Part shown: one piece after another, positions 1 to 12,769 of the stretch
Layout of the letters: each line of letters begins with the position of its first letter
Position numbering within the stretch: the stretch's first letter is position 1
Source: Ianthella basta
Taxonomy: Eukaryota > Porifera > Demospongiae > Verongiida > Ianthellidae
Reading direction: 5' to 3'
Assembly (NCBI GenBank): GCA_964019415.1
Contig: OZ025880.1
Coordinates: 2,906,813-2,970,812, forward strand
Length of the DNA: 64,000 bases
Notes under the pieces: generated by a model
The model's database searches: none
What the model was told of the DNA's origin: nothing
The model's input: only the letters and a program-made list of their open reading frames with translations
Position numbers and translations under genes: made by a program

Positions 1-479
1 GTGCATATAGTTTCTCTAGTCTTGAGTAAAAATTATCGGTGCTCTGCCTACACAAGACTAAATACAATATTGTGGTTCCTTAGCCAAAGCAGTGGTAATA
101 ATAACTTATAACAAATCTAGAACTGAACATGAAGTAAAGGGAGAAAGAATTAGCTATAGAATCAGCCTTTCCGTAATCTTACCAAGCTTGATGACACTAT
201 CTGCTAAGAGCCAAAGGAGTTGTCCCCGGGCCGGCGGCCTCCATTACATGCATCATAATCAAGACAGCTACCTATTGACAACAGTACAAAAGTACTCTTG
301 ATAATAGTACAGCTAACTAAATTCATTAATTTTGTCTGCATGCTTCACCTTGCATCTGGTCTCTGTTGAATGACTACGTATATGGTGTGTTACAGCAATA
401 TATACTGCTCTTTCATTAGCTACATAAATACCCTTTAGTAGACAGACACTGTCTTCAACAGAGAGAGGGATAGAGGATC
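1..479. other. Intergenic, nothing recognised
   Basis: AT-rich sequence without a convincing exon. The 69-aa reading frame starting at 92 has no recognisable motif and no plausible splice context. It adjoins the truncated formin fragment on its right. Confidence 0.5.
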
Positions 480-2002
480 AGCATCCTGAGGGACATGCAA
501 TATGGGACCTACACCATGCAGGAAGGCCAGGGGAACCTATAGTGTATCTGTGCCAGGAGGTTCAGGGAATCCGATATGGGATTTGTGCCAAGAGGGGAAG
601 AGGTTGGGCAAGGTGCATGCAGCAGGATCTGCATCAGGGAGTGTAAGGGGTGGCAGTTGAGCAACATCTGCATGGGAGTACTAGCTGTGGAGGAATGGCA
701 GGAACTGTAACTTTCCCTTGCTTGGCAGCTTGCGCTAACATCTGAGACAGCCTGTCAGTTGGTACCTGCAGGGCATGATAATGTAATACAGTACTGTAGG
801 TCAAGACTTGCCAAACAGTGCTGCAGTTGGTCTGTCTGTCTTAGTGATGGCTGGGTGCAGCCTTCCCTCACAGATCTAGAGGGAGAGAATGCTTCTTTAG
901 TGAAGCTCACCATTCTCCTGATTATAGAGGGTCCTTTGAGAGCCACACTGGCACTTCTGTTGATGTCAACTGGTCTTCAGGTTTGTCAGACCTGTACAGT
1001 CTCATGAAGGGTTTTGATGAACTTCAGTCTTCAAATTGTAAAGCTTCTTCTCTAGTTCAATATGCAAGGTAGTGGTGAATAGCATCAAACCAGTTTGCTA
1101 AGATCACACTATGGTTACCTTTGTGTCAAAGCTATTTACATGCATACATAATAAATATGTACTTTCCAATGCATTTAACTAACCAATCATCTTGATGGCC
1201 TGGTACTCAACCATCTTGTGAGCCTTCTGCAGCTTTTTCAGTTCCTTTTCTGCAGGCATGGCTTGCATGAAACCATTTTCCTTGGTTGCAGAATCTTTCA
1301 CCTGTCATTCATATCTTTCCTTTGACATGTGTATATAATCAGGATGCATGCTATGCATGCTACAAAACATATTTTTGCCGCTTGCATGCAAAGAATCATG
1401 TTGGAGATGCAAGCTCTGCATAATCACAATCCCATTACGCAGAAATTATGGAATAGCTCACTCTGTACACTAACTCTCTCATTCACACTGACAAGTAACA
1501 ATTCTGAGAAATATGCACTAGTGCATGTTTAGTTATAAACTATCTAGTAGTCATAGGGTACCTCCTTTCCATACATACTCCCCTGTTTGCTGCTGGTAGT
1601 CATCACTAGGGCTAACTGTAACATGTTGCACATGCATACATTGTGGTATACAATGGAACAATTGCAAGCTGTGTGCATGCATGATACTCAATCACACTTC
1701 TGAGAAACATGTACCCATAATGGTTAACAAGTTTCTGGTAGCTATCAAAGAATTCCTCCCTCCCCCTTCTAGCTCCTGGGCTAACAGTGGCATGTACCAC
1801 TTACCAAGATGTCCACATTGAAGAAGTTATCCTGGTAGGCTTTGATTTGCTCTTGCAGTGCAGGGTAGTCCTTTCCTCTCGCCTCCAGTTCTTCCAGGTA
1901 GTCATCAATGTCCAACATGGTGAACTCGTGTTGTAGGTACACGCGGTAGTTGAGGTCCTCACAGGAGTTCACCACAATGTTGATGAAGGTCATGCAGCTG
2001 GT
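480..2002 (-). pseudogene. Truncated fourth formin-like copy (FMNL-D relic)
   Basis: Four consecutive blocks match middle exons of FMNL-A and FMNL-B in the same order and strand. Block 1805-2002 is a perfectly open 66-codon FH3 exon (reads [16 protein letters not shown] and onwards). Block 1184-1301 matches the 118-bp coiled-coil exon. Block about 904-1070 matches the 161-bp exon but has small indels that shift frame. Block about 480-755 is a decayed FH1 exon whose frame is lost soon after [17 protein letters not shown]. No exons for the N-terminus or for FH2 are present, so no formin can be made. Intron pieces resemble FMNL-B at about 1600-1800 and FMNL-A at about 760-900 and 1400-1500, which suggests recombination between copies. 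It sits about 440 bp past the FMNL-A stop. Confidence 0.85.
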
Positions 2003-2440
2003 CTGAGTGGAGTAGCAGGCAAGATTGTGTGCATGGTGGTGGGGTACAATGAGGAAGCTGTTGCTTCATTCCAACCCCACAAATATTCCGGCCATGCACT
2101 GCAGTGTATAAGTATATGTCTCAATCAACTAACAGCACAGTGTATAGCTAGAACTTACACTTCTCTGCTATCAATTTACATAACCGTGACAAATATTAAC
2201 ACTGCTAGCTTACTATCTCTAGCTTCTAGGTTTCCTTCTTAAATGGGCAGCCAGTTATGCAAAATAATATATGTACATTGCAAGTTATATAAATTATGCT
2301 AATTATTAAATTCATAATTATGGCATTAATCCCACATGCTACATTATGTTCACACATTTGACCTGTTTGTTAATTTTAAGGCTATTCATACAATGACAAC
2401 TATATATTGTAGTTCTTATTTGAAGTATTGGTTGATCTCC

Positions 2441-5400
2441 TCAAGTGCACAGCCAAGGGTGCCACTTGCTGAAGTCATCTTCTGGCTGGAGGGTCTGGTT
2501 GGCACTAAAGTCAGCTGTGGGGGCAACTGGGTAGCTGATGTGGATTCCCCCAAAGCCCAGTTTCTCCATCCCTGGGGCCATGCGGTCCTTCCTCACACTG
2601 GCAATAAAGACCTTATCTTTCATATCTAAATACAGGAAAATGATGAGCAAACTGTAGTGTTCTGCATGCAATAGGCCATAAATGCAACATGTGTATACAT
2701 GTATATATAGGGCAACTTGACACATGTTTGCCTCCTCTCGCTCACCAGAAATGATCTTATCAATGGTTCCTTCTCCAGCTTCTGTAAACATCTCCAGTTT
2801 CTGTGGCTGACTGACAACTGTGGGTTGCTCCTTTTTAGTCTGCTTCTCTTTTGCCTCCATCTCATCTTTCAACCTCTGCTCCTCCTGTTGCTTCATCATT
2901 TCATTTTGTTTATCACTTTTCTGTATAGAAATTGGAAATTGCAGTGGAGGGACAAGGAAGAGGAGGAGGAAGAGGAGAATGGGAGGGGAGGGGGTTGAGG
3001 AACAGGAGGGAAGGAGGAAATTTATTATATACTAATACTAAACTATTATCTGGGCAGTAAGCTCCACCTCTACACTCACCTTGTATGCTGCAATGAATCG
3101 GGCAAACTCGTTGAAGAATGGCCCTGGCTCAGTGGTTTCTGGATCCTCTCCGTAGAACCCGACAACCTTGCGGTAGGTGTCCTCAGCCATCTGGAAACGG
3201 TCCTTGAGATCACGGACCTTCTCCTCTGTCTCAAGCACAAACTCCCTCAGTTGGACGTTGTTCTGGCGGTCCTTAACTAGCTCCTCCACAGCCAGCTGGA
3301 AGGTTTCATTTATAACCCGAACATCTGTACCCAGCTGGTCCAGGGATACTGCACAACATGAATAGGAGTAGCACTAAGTACATACATTATCACTACAATA
3401 TTCATGATATCTTTACTAGTATATATACACAAAATCAAAGTTCTAACACATGCACCGCACATATACTATACACACTATGATCTTTTACTAAGTACAGTTG
3501 CTTGCACGACATGTGGCATCATTTGCACAGTCAATGACCAGTCTCGTTCTATTGCACAGCTTAGGAGCATTTAAATTGCGAAGCAGCATAACTGGGCAAT
3601 CCCGTTGAGCTTCAAGCTGTGTGGTGGCATGCCAGGAGGTTTGAGGAATTTGAGAAACTCAGTTGGGTACTGTACAGCTTCAGATATATCCACAACCGTG
3701 TCGACAGACTTGTACACTTGTTCTTCTTCAGGTATGACAGGTGATGTCAACCCTGCTATAACCTGACTCTTGGTGCGCTCAGCAACCACAGCAAGTTTAA
3801 CGCCAATGGCGCAAGAAACGTGCGTGCGCATAGCAAACCCACAGACAGACAGGCACTTTATATTTATATATTTGATTATACACTATTGCACAAGTGCCCA
3901 AATCTTACCAAGACCAGCCTTATTGAGGTAGAGGACCTCATCACAAAATTCTGCATGTTCAGGGAATCTTTCTCTCATCAGCTGAACAAGGTACTGCAGT
4001 AGAGTTGTCTTTCGGTCTGTGCTGCGCGTGTCCAGTAGCTACAGCAATATAATTGCAAGGAGAGGAGTAATGATCTCACCTGACCTCAATATGTACCATC
4101 AGCATAATTATATACATACATGTACATATGAAATCACAGTAACTCACTATGTCCAGTGACTGAATCTTGAACCCATAGACAGCTGCTCTCTTTCCACTGT
4201 TCATGTAGTTCCCAAATGTGAGGATTAACTCAAACACTCTCTTCAGTCCCTCGCACCCCAAGAGGGATGAGGAGGCAGCAACCAAGGCATCTATTTGCTG
4301 TATTGTGGTAACATAATTATATAAAATAAATTATGTAAGTAGCAATTAAATTAAGCATTCTTAGAGAGAAGTAGACAAACCACTAGCCTATACTTTGCCA
4401 TCTCACATGGAGTATACAGTATCTATTGACTTGCCTCCACCCTTATGCAAGATATAAAGTATGCATGGGATATACAATAGCAGTTCTGGAAGCAGAATTC
4501 AATCAATCAAACAGTACTCTACTGTAACAGAAGAAAGTGAGCAAAGACACAGCTTTAGAAAATGCTCAAAATTAAGTTATTACACTATCTATCGCAACAA
4601 AAGTAATGGTATCATTATTATTGCTATTATTCAATAGCAGATATAATTATATGAGTGCAACCATGCATGGATTCACAATATAAGCTACTGCCTGGGAACT
4701 TGGACTTCTCAGCTCTGAAATTTACTGTTATTGCGCGGGACATTCATTGCTAAACGCTGTGTGACAAATGAAATGTATTCTCCTATGGAAGGTGCCCACA
4801 ACACAGGAGGGGTTGAGCATTTTGCCATAGTAGATGATGGTAAACTCACAGCTGTAATAAGAAACATGTCTTCTGGTAAGGTGTGCATGAAGTTCATGAC
4901 CCTGAGCCTCACAGGCAACCTCTCAACACCTCCCAGCTGCAGTGGATGGAAGAGGGAGAGAGAGAGAGAGGCATTCAAAGTTTCAACTTTTTTCATGCTT
5001 GCATTGCTGTTCATAGATACTTGCTAGAGAGCCCATTGAGCACATGCACACTCTGTACATTGAGAAGGGTTGAGAATGTCTACTACTGTTTGCTGTATAC
5101 ATCCACTACCAAATCACTGGTTCTTCCTGGACACGTACTTACAATAATATGCCAGGCCACTGTTATGCCATTGGAAATATAGACTGCAATGCTACAAAGT
5201 TTCTCAGCCATGTACAGACGTGAGTAACAAGTATATAACTTTAGGTAAAATTATGAATCCCTGGAAACACTTTTTCAGACAGAAATTTCCATGACTATTA
5301 GATATATTGTTTTTGACAGCTACATATCCATCCATGCAAGCACTGTCAAGATGTCAATTTCTTTGCCAACATCCAACATGAAGTAGTTGTTTCATGCTGG

Positions 5401-8400
5401 ATTTGTATTCAGACAGATGGACAGACCCAATCACTTTACCATAGGACATGCATTGACTCACATAAGGCATTAAGTCATTTGCCAATTGATTGTTTCTCTT
5501 TCTCAGCATCATGAACATATTAATCACTGTCTTACACAAAATTCTATTAATTATTATTATAATAATAGCATTTTGTGTGTATGGGTAGACTCAGTAAGGA
5601 TGGTAGTCAGACTGTGCAGATAGTCTATGTGTGGATGAATAAACCATATTACGTACATATACAGTGGAACCTGTCTAATGGTGGTCACCCTTGGGAGACA
5701 AACTTGCTGACTGTAATACACAGGTAGCTATATTAACAAGGCTCGTGTTAATATTCATTGTAATAATATTCATTGACAATATGGCAGAAGCTTGCTCGGT
5801 ACTATGGCTGCAAATGATTTAGCTACTACTGTAGCTGTTTCTCACTTTAGCTACTCATCTTTTATTTGTGGGTTTCATGATTATAGAGACATTTTGACAC
5901 CAGAGACAGGAGAAGTCTTAGAGGTGGAAGCAGAGCCATCCAACCCACATGACCCAATGACAACAGTGGTAAAGAAGAACGGACAGGTTGTTGGTCATGT
6001 TCCAAGGTCGTTAGCTCGCTACACTCACTTTTTCTCCTCAGACAAGGGAACCAGATTGTGTGTGATGTCAGTGGCTGCCCTGTAAATTGTGGTGTTGGTC
6101 TTAATTGGGCTGGAAGATCCATGCTTTTAGCATGTCAATGGACACCAGAACCATCATGAAGAAGCTGCAAGACTCACTGAAAGAGTAAACTGGAGACTCT
6201 TTAGGAATATTAACTTTTATCGATAAATTGTTGTCATAACTTACTTTGGAATCTTTATGAATTTGTATGTATTACAGAGTAGAGAAATTCGTTTGGGGCC
6301 ACGAAAAGGTAACCACTATATACGCATTAGGCAAGTGACCACATTAACAAGGTCTCAATGTACACTTCAATATAATCACTTGGGGAGTAACGTTAGTGAC
6401 CAGAAAAAGGAAGTGACCACTTTAATAAGGTGACTGCTTACTCAGGTTCCACTGTATTTATCTAGGAGTAGAATTATTGTGTACATACAGGAAATATGGG
6501 TGGCCATGCATGTTAGGTTTAGTCATAATCTTGTACGGTGTACACACCTGGACATACCTCATACATGAACTGCTCTTCTTCAGATACAGATGACAGCGTT
6601 TTCTTTGTATCAAGGAACTTCTTGAACTTCTTCATCTAATGCAGCAAGACATATATAATGGTTTGTGGGTTACAACATGATGCATGATATCCCTTGACTC
6701 AACCAGCATCTATAATATACAGTAGATACATAAGCCTACTAACAAACCTCCTCATCTGTTGGAGCAATCTTCATCAAAATGTCCACCTCTTCTGGATTGA
6801 GTTGTTCCACATTGAGCCCTTGAATGGCAACCTTAATCTGAGGCACAGGCTTCTTAATCTTGTGCAAGGAGATGGCTACACAAGAAAGAGTGAAGATATC
6901 TGATGAAGAATATGAACAAGTAGACAGAACTGCATTTTAACTCACCAACATTCCTGACCCTACCAGTCCCAAGTACATGCTCCTTGGGTGGCTGCTTTCG
7001 AGACATAGTTCCCTTTGGTGCTACAGTAGCTGTACGTTTCTTGGGTTGCACCCTAGTTTTGAACATTTCTTCAAATTTGTCAATCTGATCGTTCATTCTT
7101 TGCATCATTTTTTCTTCATTCAATTCACTGAAGATTGTTCCTTCAACTTTGGCAACTGGGATGGCTGACCAGTTTAGCTGGGGAAGACGGTGTTTTGGCT
7201 GGTACCTTTGCTTCGGCGGCAATGCTGACAAGACCCCATGTACATCTGGCAATTGAGGGACTCCCGCAGGGAGTGAATGAAGATCCATTCCCGGGGGAGG
7301 GAGAGGTGCTGCAGGATCTACCCCAGGAGGAGCAGGAGTTGGGGGACCTGCATCTGGAGGGGCAGGGGGTCTAAGATCTGTGCCAGAAACAATAGAGGAT
7401 TGGGCATCTGCGCCTGGGGAGCCAGGGGATAGGGGATCCATGTCAAGAGGGGAAGGGTTTGGGAAAGGCGCGGCAGGTGATGCATCAGGAGGTGGTGGGG
7501 GTGGCAGTTGATCAGCATCTGAGAGTACGAGCTGTGGAGGGTTGGCAGGGGCTGCAGATTTCCCTTGCTTGGCAGCTTGCTCTAACATCTGAGGCAGCCT
7601 GTCAGTTGGTACCTGTAGGGCATGATAATGTCATATACAGTAGTGTAGGTCAAGACAGTGCTGCAGTTGGTCTGTCTTATTGATGGCTGGGTGCAGCCTT
7701 CCCTCACAGATCTAGAGGGAGAGAATGCTTCTTTAGTGAAGCTCACCAGAGTCAGTCTCCTGATCTTAATTGAAAGGTCCTTTGAGAGCCACACTGGCAC
7801 TTCTGCTGATGTCAACTGGTCTTCTTCAGGTTTGTCTGACCTCGGCACAGTCTCATGAAGGGTTATGATGAACTTTTTCAAGTCATAAAGCTTCTTCTCT
7901 AGCTCAGCTGCAAGGTGGTAGTGAATAGCACCAATCCAGTTTGTTAAGCTCACACCACGATTTTAGCTAGGTGATGAATCTATGAAAATTCATGCATTGT
8001 TTCTGTGAATGTCACTCACCAATCTTCTTGATGGACTGGTACTCGGCCTTCTTGTGAGCCTTCTGCAGCTCTTTCAGCTCCTTTTCTGCTACCATGGCTC
8101 GCTTGAAACCATCTCCCTTAGTTGCAGAATCTTTCACCTGTCATACACAGGGTATAGCTTAATTCATTATACTTAATTTTTATGCGTGCGTTATGTGCAA
8201 TCTTGCAGGATGCATGCTATGAAGCTTATATAGTTATTCTTTGCTACCTGCAATTAATGGATCGTGTCAGTGATACAAGCTCTGCACAATCAATTTTTTG
8301 TAACGTATATAGACTTCATAGGATATAGCTCACTCTGTACACTAGCTCCCTCATTCGCACTGGCTATATGCAGTCACATGCATGCATGCTGCACTTACCA

Positions 8401-11400
8401 AAATGTCCACATTGAAGTAGTTGTCCTGGTAGGCTTTGATTTGCTCTTGCAGTGCAGGGTAGTCCTTTCCCCTCGCCTCCAGTTCTTCCAAGTAGTCATC
8501 AATGTCCAACATGGTGAACTCGTGTTGTAGGTACACGCGGTAGTTGAGGTCCTCACAGGAATTCACCACAATGTTGATGAAGGTCATGCAGCTGGTCTGA
8601 GTTGAGTGGTAGGGTGCATATGGTGGTGGAGGCAAGGGTGGGGTGGGGAAAGGGGAGGAGGAGGAGGAAGAGAAGGAGGAAGCAGTAGTGAGGTAGCCAT
8701 GCTTTATTCCAACCCTATCCAAGTATTCCATGCAGTGTACATTCGCCTCAATCAACTAACAGCAAAATCTGGATTGTCCAGTCCCTTCTCTTTGAAGACT
8801 CCAACCAACATTTGAAAGCGGTAGGTCTCCCCTTGTTGCTGTATGAAGAGCATACAGTAACAGTGATGTACAGCTAGGGGATGGCCATTAAGTGTCTGTA
8901 GAAACAATTGACAGCTTAAACTTACCACTTTGAAGTTGTCAATGCCAGTCATGATCTTCTCATGGCCTCCTTTCACCAAACACAGGGCTGCCAGCAGCTC
9001 CAGTGTGGTAGTCATTGTTCTGAATACATAGTTATATCAAAGTATACATGTAGCTAAGGAATGGGTACAGATATTACCACATTTACATTTTAAGCATCTC
9101 CAGTGCAGGGAGCAACTTTAGCCAATCAAAAAGGGTGGACTGGTGTACAGGTCAAATCAAACGTTTCGACCCCATTCCAAGGATCCTCATCAGTGATAAT
9201 TATTAGAACTAGCAGGAAAGCCCGCCTTCGGCGGGCTTTCCTGCTATGGCGCATTGATGAAGGCTACCCGGCGCCGGCATGTCCACGCCAGCACATCGAC
9301 AATAGCTATTTGGGGCCAACACGTTGGCAACAGCTGAGGGGTCCCAGTAGTCATCAATGGCCTATCTGACACTGTGTGCATGTGAAAACGTCAGTGCATC
9401 ACACAGACTGACAATGACTGGAGTATTCAAATATTATATGGCCATTGCGTAGAGGCATCACGCGTGGCTGTTTTCGCGTCACTGCTGAATCGAATGGAGG
9501 TAGGCCGAAGTACTGTATAAGAAAGCTCGTCGTTTTCGCGTCGCAAAACGCTAAACGCTCCTAAGAACACGGAACACGGATACTCGGGCTTAGCTCCATT
9601 ATATATAGGATGATGATAATCATCAATATCGCTGGTGAGGACCCCTGGATTGGGGGTCGATGTATAGGATTTCTCTTGTATAACAGTCCCAACCCTTTTT
9701 CATCGTCAGGCTTGTTCGGAATCCCTGAAATTAACGATACATGAGGAAGCCTAGCCACTCAGAAGCCTTCAAAGCATTATCCCATACAACCACTGTCACT
9801 ACATGCACCATGCAAACTGCAATGACTGCACTAGTCTAACAATGTGCTCCACCAGTGCATGTTACAGAGGGTAGCCATGATGATTGTAAGTAGAGTATCT
9901 GTGCTACTACAAAGTGATAGACTGAAAATACCACCAGTGCAAGGTATCAAAGGCCAGGGTGTTGTATATAAATGAAATAGTATTTCCTTCAAACAGCCAA
10001 CAATGCTATACATTTGTTCTTGCCAAGGATGCATCAATTCTCACTCTGATCACTCTTCAAAGGGGTAACAAGCAGATAATGTTGTGCAACACTTTGTAGT
10101 GTTTGGTTGTGAATGTCCATTCTGTTATGTATGCATTGTTGTGTTTGGCAAATGAATTGCACACAGCTACCATAAGCCAGTGCCAACTAAGCAATCCAAC
10201 CAGAATTATATCTGCCAAAATTGAAATGCATGGACATAATCATTTACTTCATTGACTAACCTTGTTGTTCCAAAGAACATGGCTTGAGTAAGAGCAGTGA
10301 TGGCATGTGTGTGGCCAGTAACTGCCTTGAAACCATCCTGTGATGTAAATACATGCACAAATACATGCACATGTAAGTACAGTGAATGCTGTGAGTGTCA
10401 ACACTTAGGGGTCACATGACATGTGCACATAAACATACATCAAACACAGTCTGCATATTATATGCATAGATGTGGTGGCCATGGTATTCAATATTCTAGG
10501 GCCTCCTACTTATCAGTCACATACTACACTTCCATTTGGGGCAAACAGCCAATACCTCTATCTCTAGGTTGGCAAGGGGGAATGTACCCTGCTATCTTAT
10601 CCTGTCATTAAGGGCACATGGTCAATAGACCCATAGATTGTGTTGCACCTTTCTCAGACAGTAAACCGTTTTAGTACAGTGGGTATGTTAAGGTATACCA
10701 TATACACCATATCACTGTAAACATGGCTAGACACAGATTATAATGGTACCATGGCCGCACGCAAACATTAGTCATGCACACTGCTGATGTGTGCATGTGC
10801 TTATATGACATACAGTCAAAAGAGTATGTTCAAGACCACAAGTTTACTACAATCATCTCTTACTTACAGAAGTGTTGACCAAGGCTCTCATGCAATTGAC
10901 GCAGATGTGGAGGTCATTCTCGGTTCCATCCACTTCTAAATGCCGTCTGTGTTCTTCTGGCTTACTGTGCAAGCTAAGGCAAATAGAGAGCCATATCACA
11001 GAAGAAGGACATGAGAGGTTGTCTTTGAGCTCCAGCACTATGTTCAAAAGGAAGTATTTATCTTATCTATGCATACCCAGTTGGCAACACACATGATGTT
11101 TGGATTATGTATGGTTCTCCTCACATTCTTACATCACGAGCATATACTGCACTAGCTGCATGTGTGGTGGCAAGTTTCACAATAATATGTACAGATAGAC
11201 TCACTGGCATGTATAGTTTAGAAGGGCATTGAAATAATCGTTAGGGAACTCACTTATAATTTTATGTATACCCTTAATTCTCTAAACCCAGTGTATACTA
11301 CCTTGTAGAGCTCAAAGACTCTTACAGCTTTACCCATATCACTGCTGCGCAGCATAAATATGTCAGCATAAATGTGTCCATTCATTTTCTCAATGATACA

Positions 11401-12769
11401 CAGACTCCTCCCCTTCTCTCCTCCTCCATCTCTGGCACTCACAGTTCTGACTCCATCTTGTATCTGTACTGCATGTACTGGACCAGGACCTCCAGTCCCT
11501 GGCATTCCTTGCTGAGGAACTTGTGGACCCATGATATGCCATTGGTGCGAAGAGAGATGGAAAGACCATGGAGAGATTTGAGGAATTCAGCATCGCGAAT
11601 TCTCCTTCTTGCTTTCTGCAAGCAGGAGGAAAAGTGCACAACAAGGTTGAAATACACTGCATACAGGCAAACATGCAGGACAATGTGGTAGCTACTCTAC
11701 TATCACATTGGCACCTGGGCAAAGTTTATTGATTAATAAAGACTGGACCACTGTCTTAAATAATAAACATGTACATTACAATATTGTTGCATTATAACTA
11801 AACAAATTATGACGTGTGCACATAATAAGAACAATTCAAATTTAGTTTCTTACTGTAAAGTTCATGTATTCTACTACTAAACACAGACATGTGGTAGCAC
11901 TCTCAATATGTTGGGTAGACGTGGCCAATGCATACCGTGTACCATGCAAGTGATACTATACTGTGTAGGGGGTATATAAACATATAATATTATAGGATAT
12001 GCAATCAAAAAGGAAGTGTTGAGAACGTTAACCACACACGAGAGCCCCTAAAGCTTTCACTAGCCATGAAAAAATCTCATGAAGCAGGTAGCTACCTAGA
12101 TAGGCATTGAAGTCTATAAAGATAATTACAGCATGGGAAGCATGCATGCATGTCAGACACTATATATTGCAATGAATCACAACAAAGGCCAGTAAATAAC
12201 AGTAATAGTTATAGCAGTAAAGTTCCCTGAATCTATACCTAACTGAAAGAGCCCAGCACCTTGTGGTCTTTCCCAGCATCCACAACTTGCTTCATCTTGC
12301 CTAGATACTCTCCTGGATCCTTGGTCTGTAGGCGTGGTTGGGTCGGCTGCATCATCATGCGTTTTGTTTCCACTGGCAGGCTCTCAAGAGCTGCCTTTCG
12401 ATCATCTGGTATGTCCATATTCCTCTGTCCAGCACAGAAAAGAGATGGAGAAAGTTTCATTACATTATATGCAGCTATATAGCGTCTTAACCCCGGCGAT
12501 TCCACATGCACACCTATAGCTAGTAGTTATAAACGTACAAATGACACGCCAGAGTTGTAGCCGCAGTCTATATTGATAGCTAAATTGCGCCCTGACGACA
12601 CTCTGTGATAGACTATTGACTATAGGCAGAACCGATTACGAGTACGAAAGCGATGCGCTGCGCGCACGAGTACTCAACATTGTATATATTGGTGCTATAG
12701 CTGCAGTTACGAACTCACCAGAAGTTCCTTGAACATTTCAAGCTCCTCTGGGCTGAGCTGGTCCGCCAT
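2441..12769 (-). CDS. Formin-like protein FMNL-A (19 exons, 1029 aa)
   Basis: Predicted to nucleate and elongate actin filaments under Rho-family GTPase control. Exons, in coding order: 12769-12719, 12424-12260, 11615-11443, 10973-10868, 10337-10261, 9019-8926, 8838-8761, 8596-8399, 8137-8020, 7907-7747, 7612-6946, 6875-6748, 6635-6558, 4936-4850, 4297-4148, 4038-3909, 3348-3080, 2920-2746, 2625-2441. They total 3090 bp with all phases consistent. The start [17 protein letters not shown] lacks the Met-Gly of FMNL-C. The FH3 exon contains [10 protein letters not shown], as in vertebrate FMNL. FH1 lies in the 667-bp exon and is proline-rich but has few long Pro runs. FH2 begins near [19 protein letters not shown] and includes [12 protein letters not shown]. 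The tail has GTIDKIIS at a DAD-like position. Introns host a pogo-like element (5662-6454) and Penelope-related sequence (9.1-9.7 kb). Family call is secure; exon ends are read by eye. Confidence 0.9.
5662..6454. mobile_element. Pogo/Tc1-like non-autonomous DNA element
   Basis: The ends are an exact 12-bp inverted repeat, CAGTGGAACCTG, each flanked by TA (5660-5661 and 6455-6456), the target duplication of Tc1/mariner and pogo elements. Subterminal sequence has GTGACCAC and TTAATAAGGTGAC motifs familiar from pogo/Tigger-type elements. No transposase is present. The interior carries a HIRAN-domain reading frame on the plus strand. The element lies in the FMNL-A intron between exons 13 and 14 and is antisense to that gene. 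Confidence 0.75.
5804..6085 (+). pseudogene. HIRAN-domain protein, probably broken
   Basis: The frame opens at ATG 5804 ([12 protein letters not shown]) and runs 93 codons to a TAA at 6083-6085. Residues about 24-75 match a HIRAN domain, a small fold known from SWI/SNF-type helicases that binds DNA ends: [10 protein letters not shown], then [18 protein letters not shown], then [18 protein letters not shown]. After VMSVAAL the frame stops, yet a shifted frame continues [14 protein letters not shown], as expected if one small indel broke a longer gene. It is wholly inside the pogo-like element, so it may be element cargo. I cannot exclude a short functional product. Confidence 0.6.
9163..9193 (-). 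ncRNA. Hammerhead-ribozyme-like core (Penelope-type)
   Basis: On the minus strand the order is CTGATGA, a stem-loop (GATCC pairing with GGGTC, one G-U), then GAAAC. These are the two conserved core blocks of hammerhead ribozymes flanking stem II. Penelope-like retroelements are known to carry such motifs in their terminal repeats. I could not define stems I and III, so activity is uncertain. Confidence 0.45.
9211..9245. repeat. Perfect 16-bp inverted repeat, 3-nt loop
   Basis: AGCAGGAAAGCCCGCC at 9211-9226 is followed by TTC and then its exact reverse complement at 9230-9245. It is a very stable GC-rich hairpin in an AT-rich FMNL-A intron, 18 bp from the hammerhead-like motif. Confidence 0.95.
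9632..9663 (+). ncRNA. Degenerate hammerhead-like motif
   Basis: Reads CTGGTGA, then a strong stem (GACCCC with GGGGGTC), then GATG. It is clearly related to the minus-strand motif at 9163-9193, but both core blocks are mutated (CTGATGA to CTGGTGA, GAAA to GATG), so it is probably inactive. Confidence 0.35.

Larger units (their letters stand above)
9100..9770. mobile_element. Penelope-related insertion remnant in an FMNL-A intron
   Basis: This intron segment is richer in CpG than its surroundings. Two hammerhead-like motifs face each other, minus at 9163-9193 and plus at 9632-9663, with the perfect hairpin between. The minus-strand text after the first core, AAACGTTTGATTTGA, parallels text after the ORF of the Penelope-like fragment at 40.5 kb. 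No reverse transcriptase is present. Boundaries are approximate. Confidence 0.45.
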
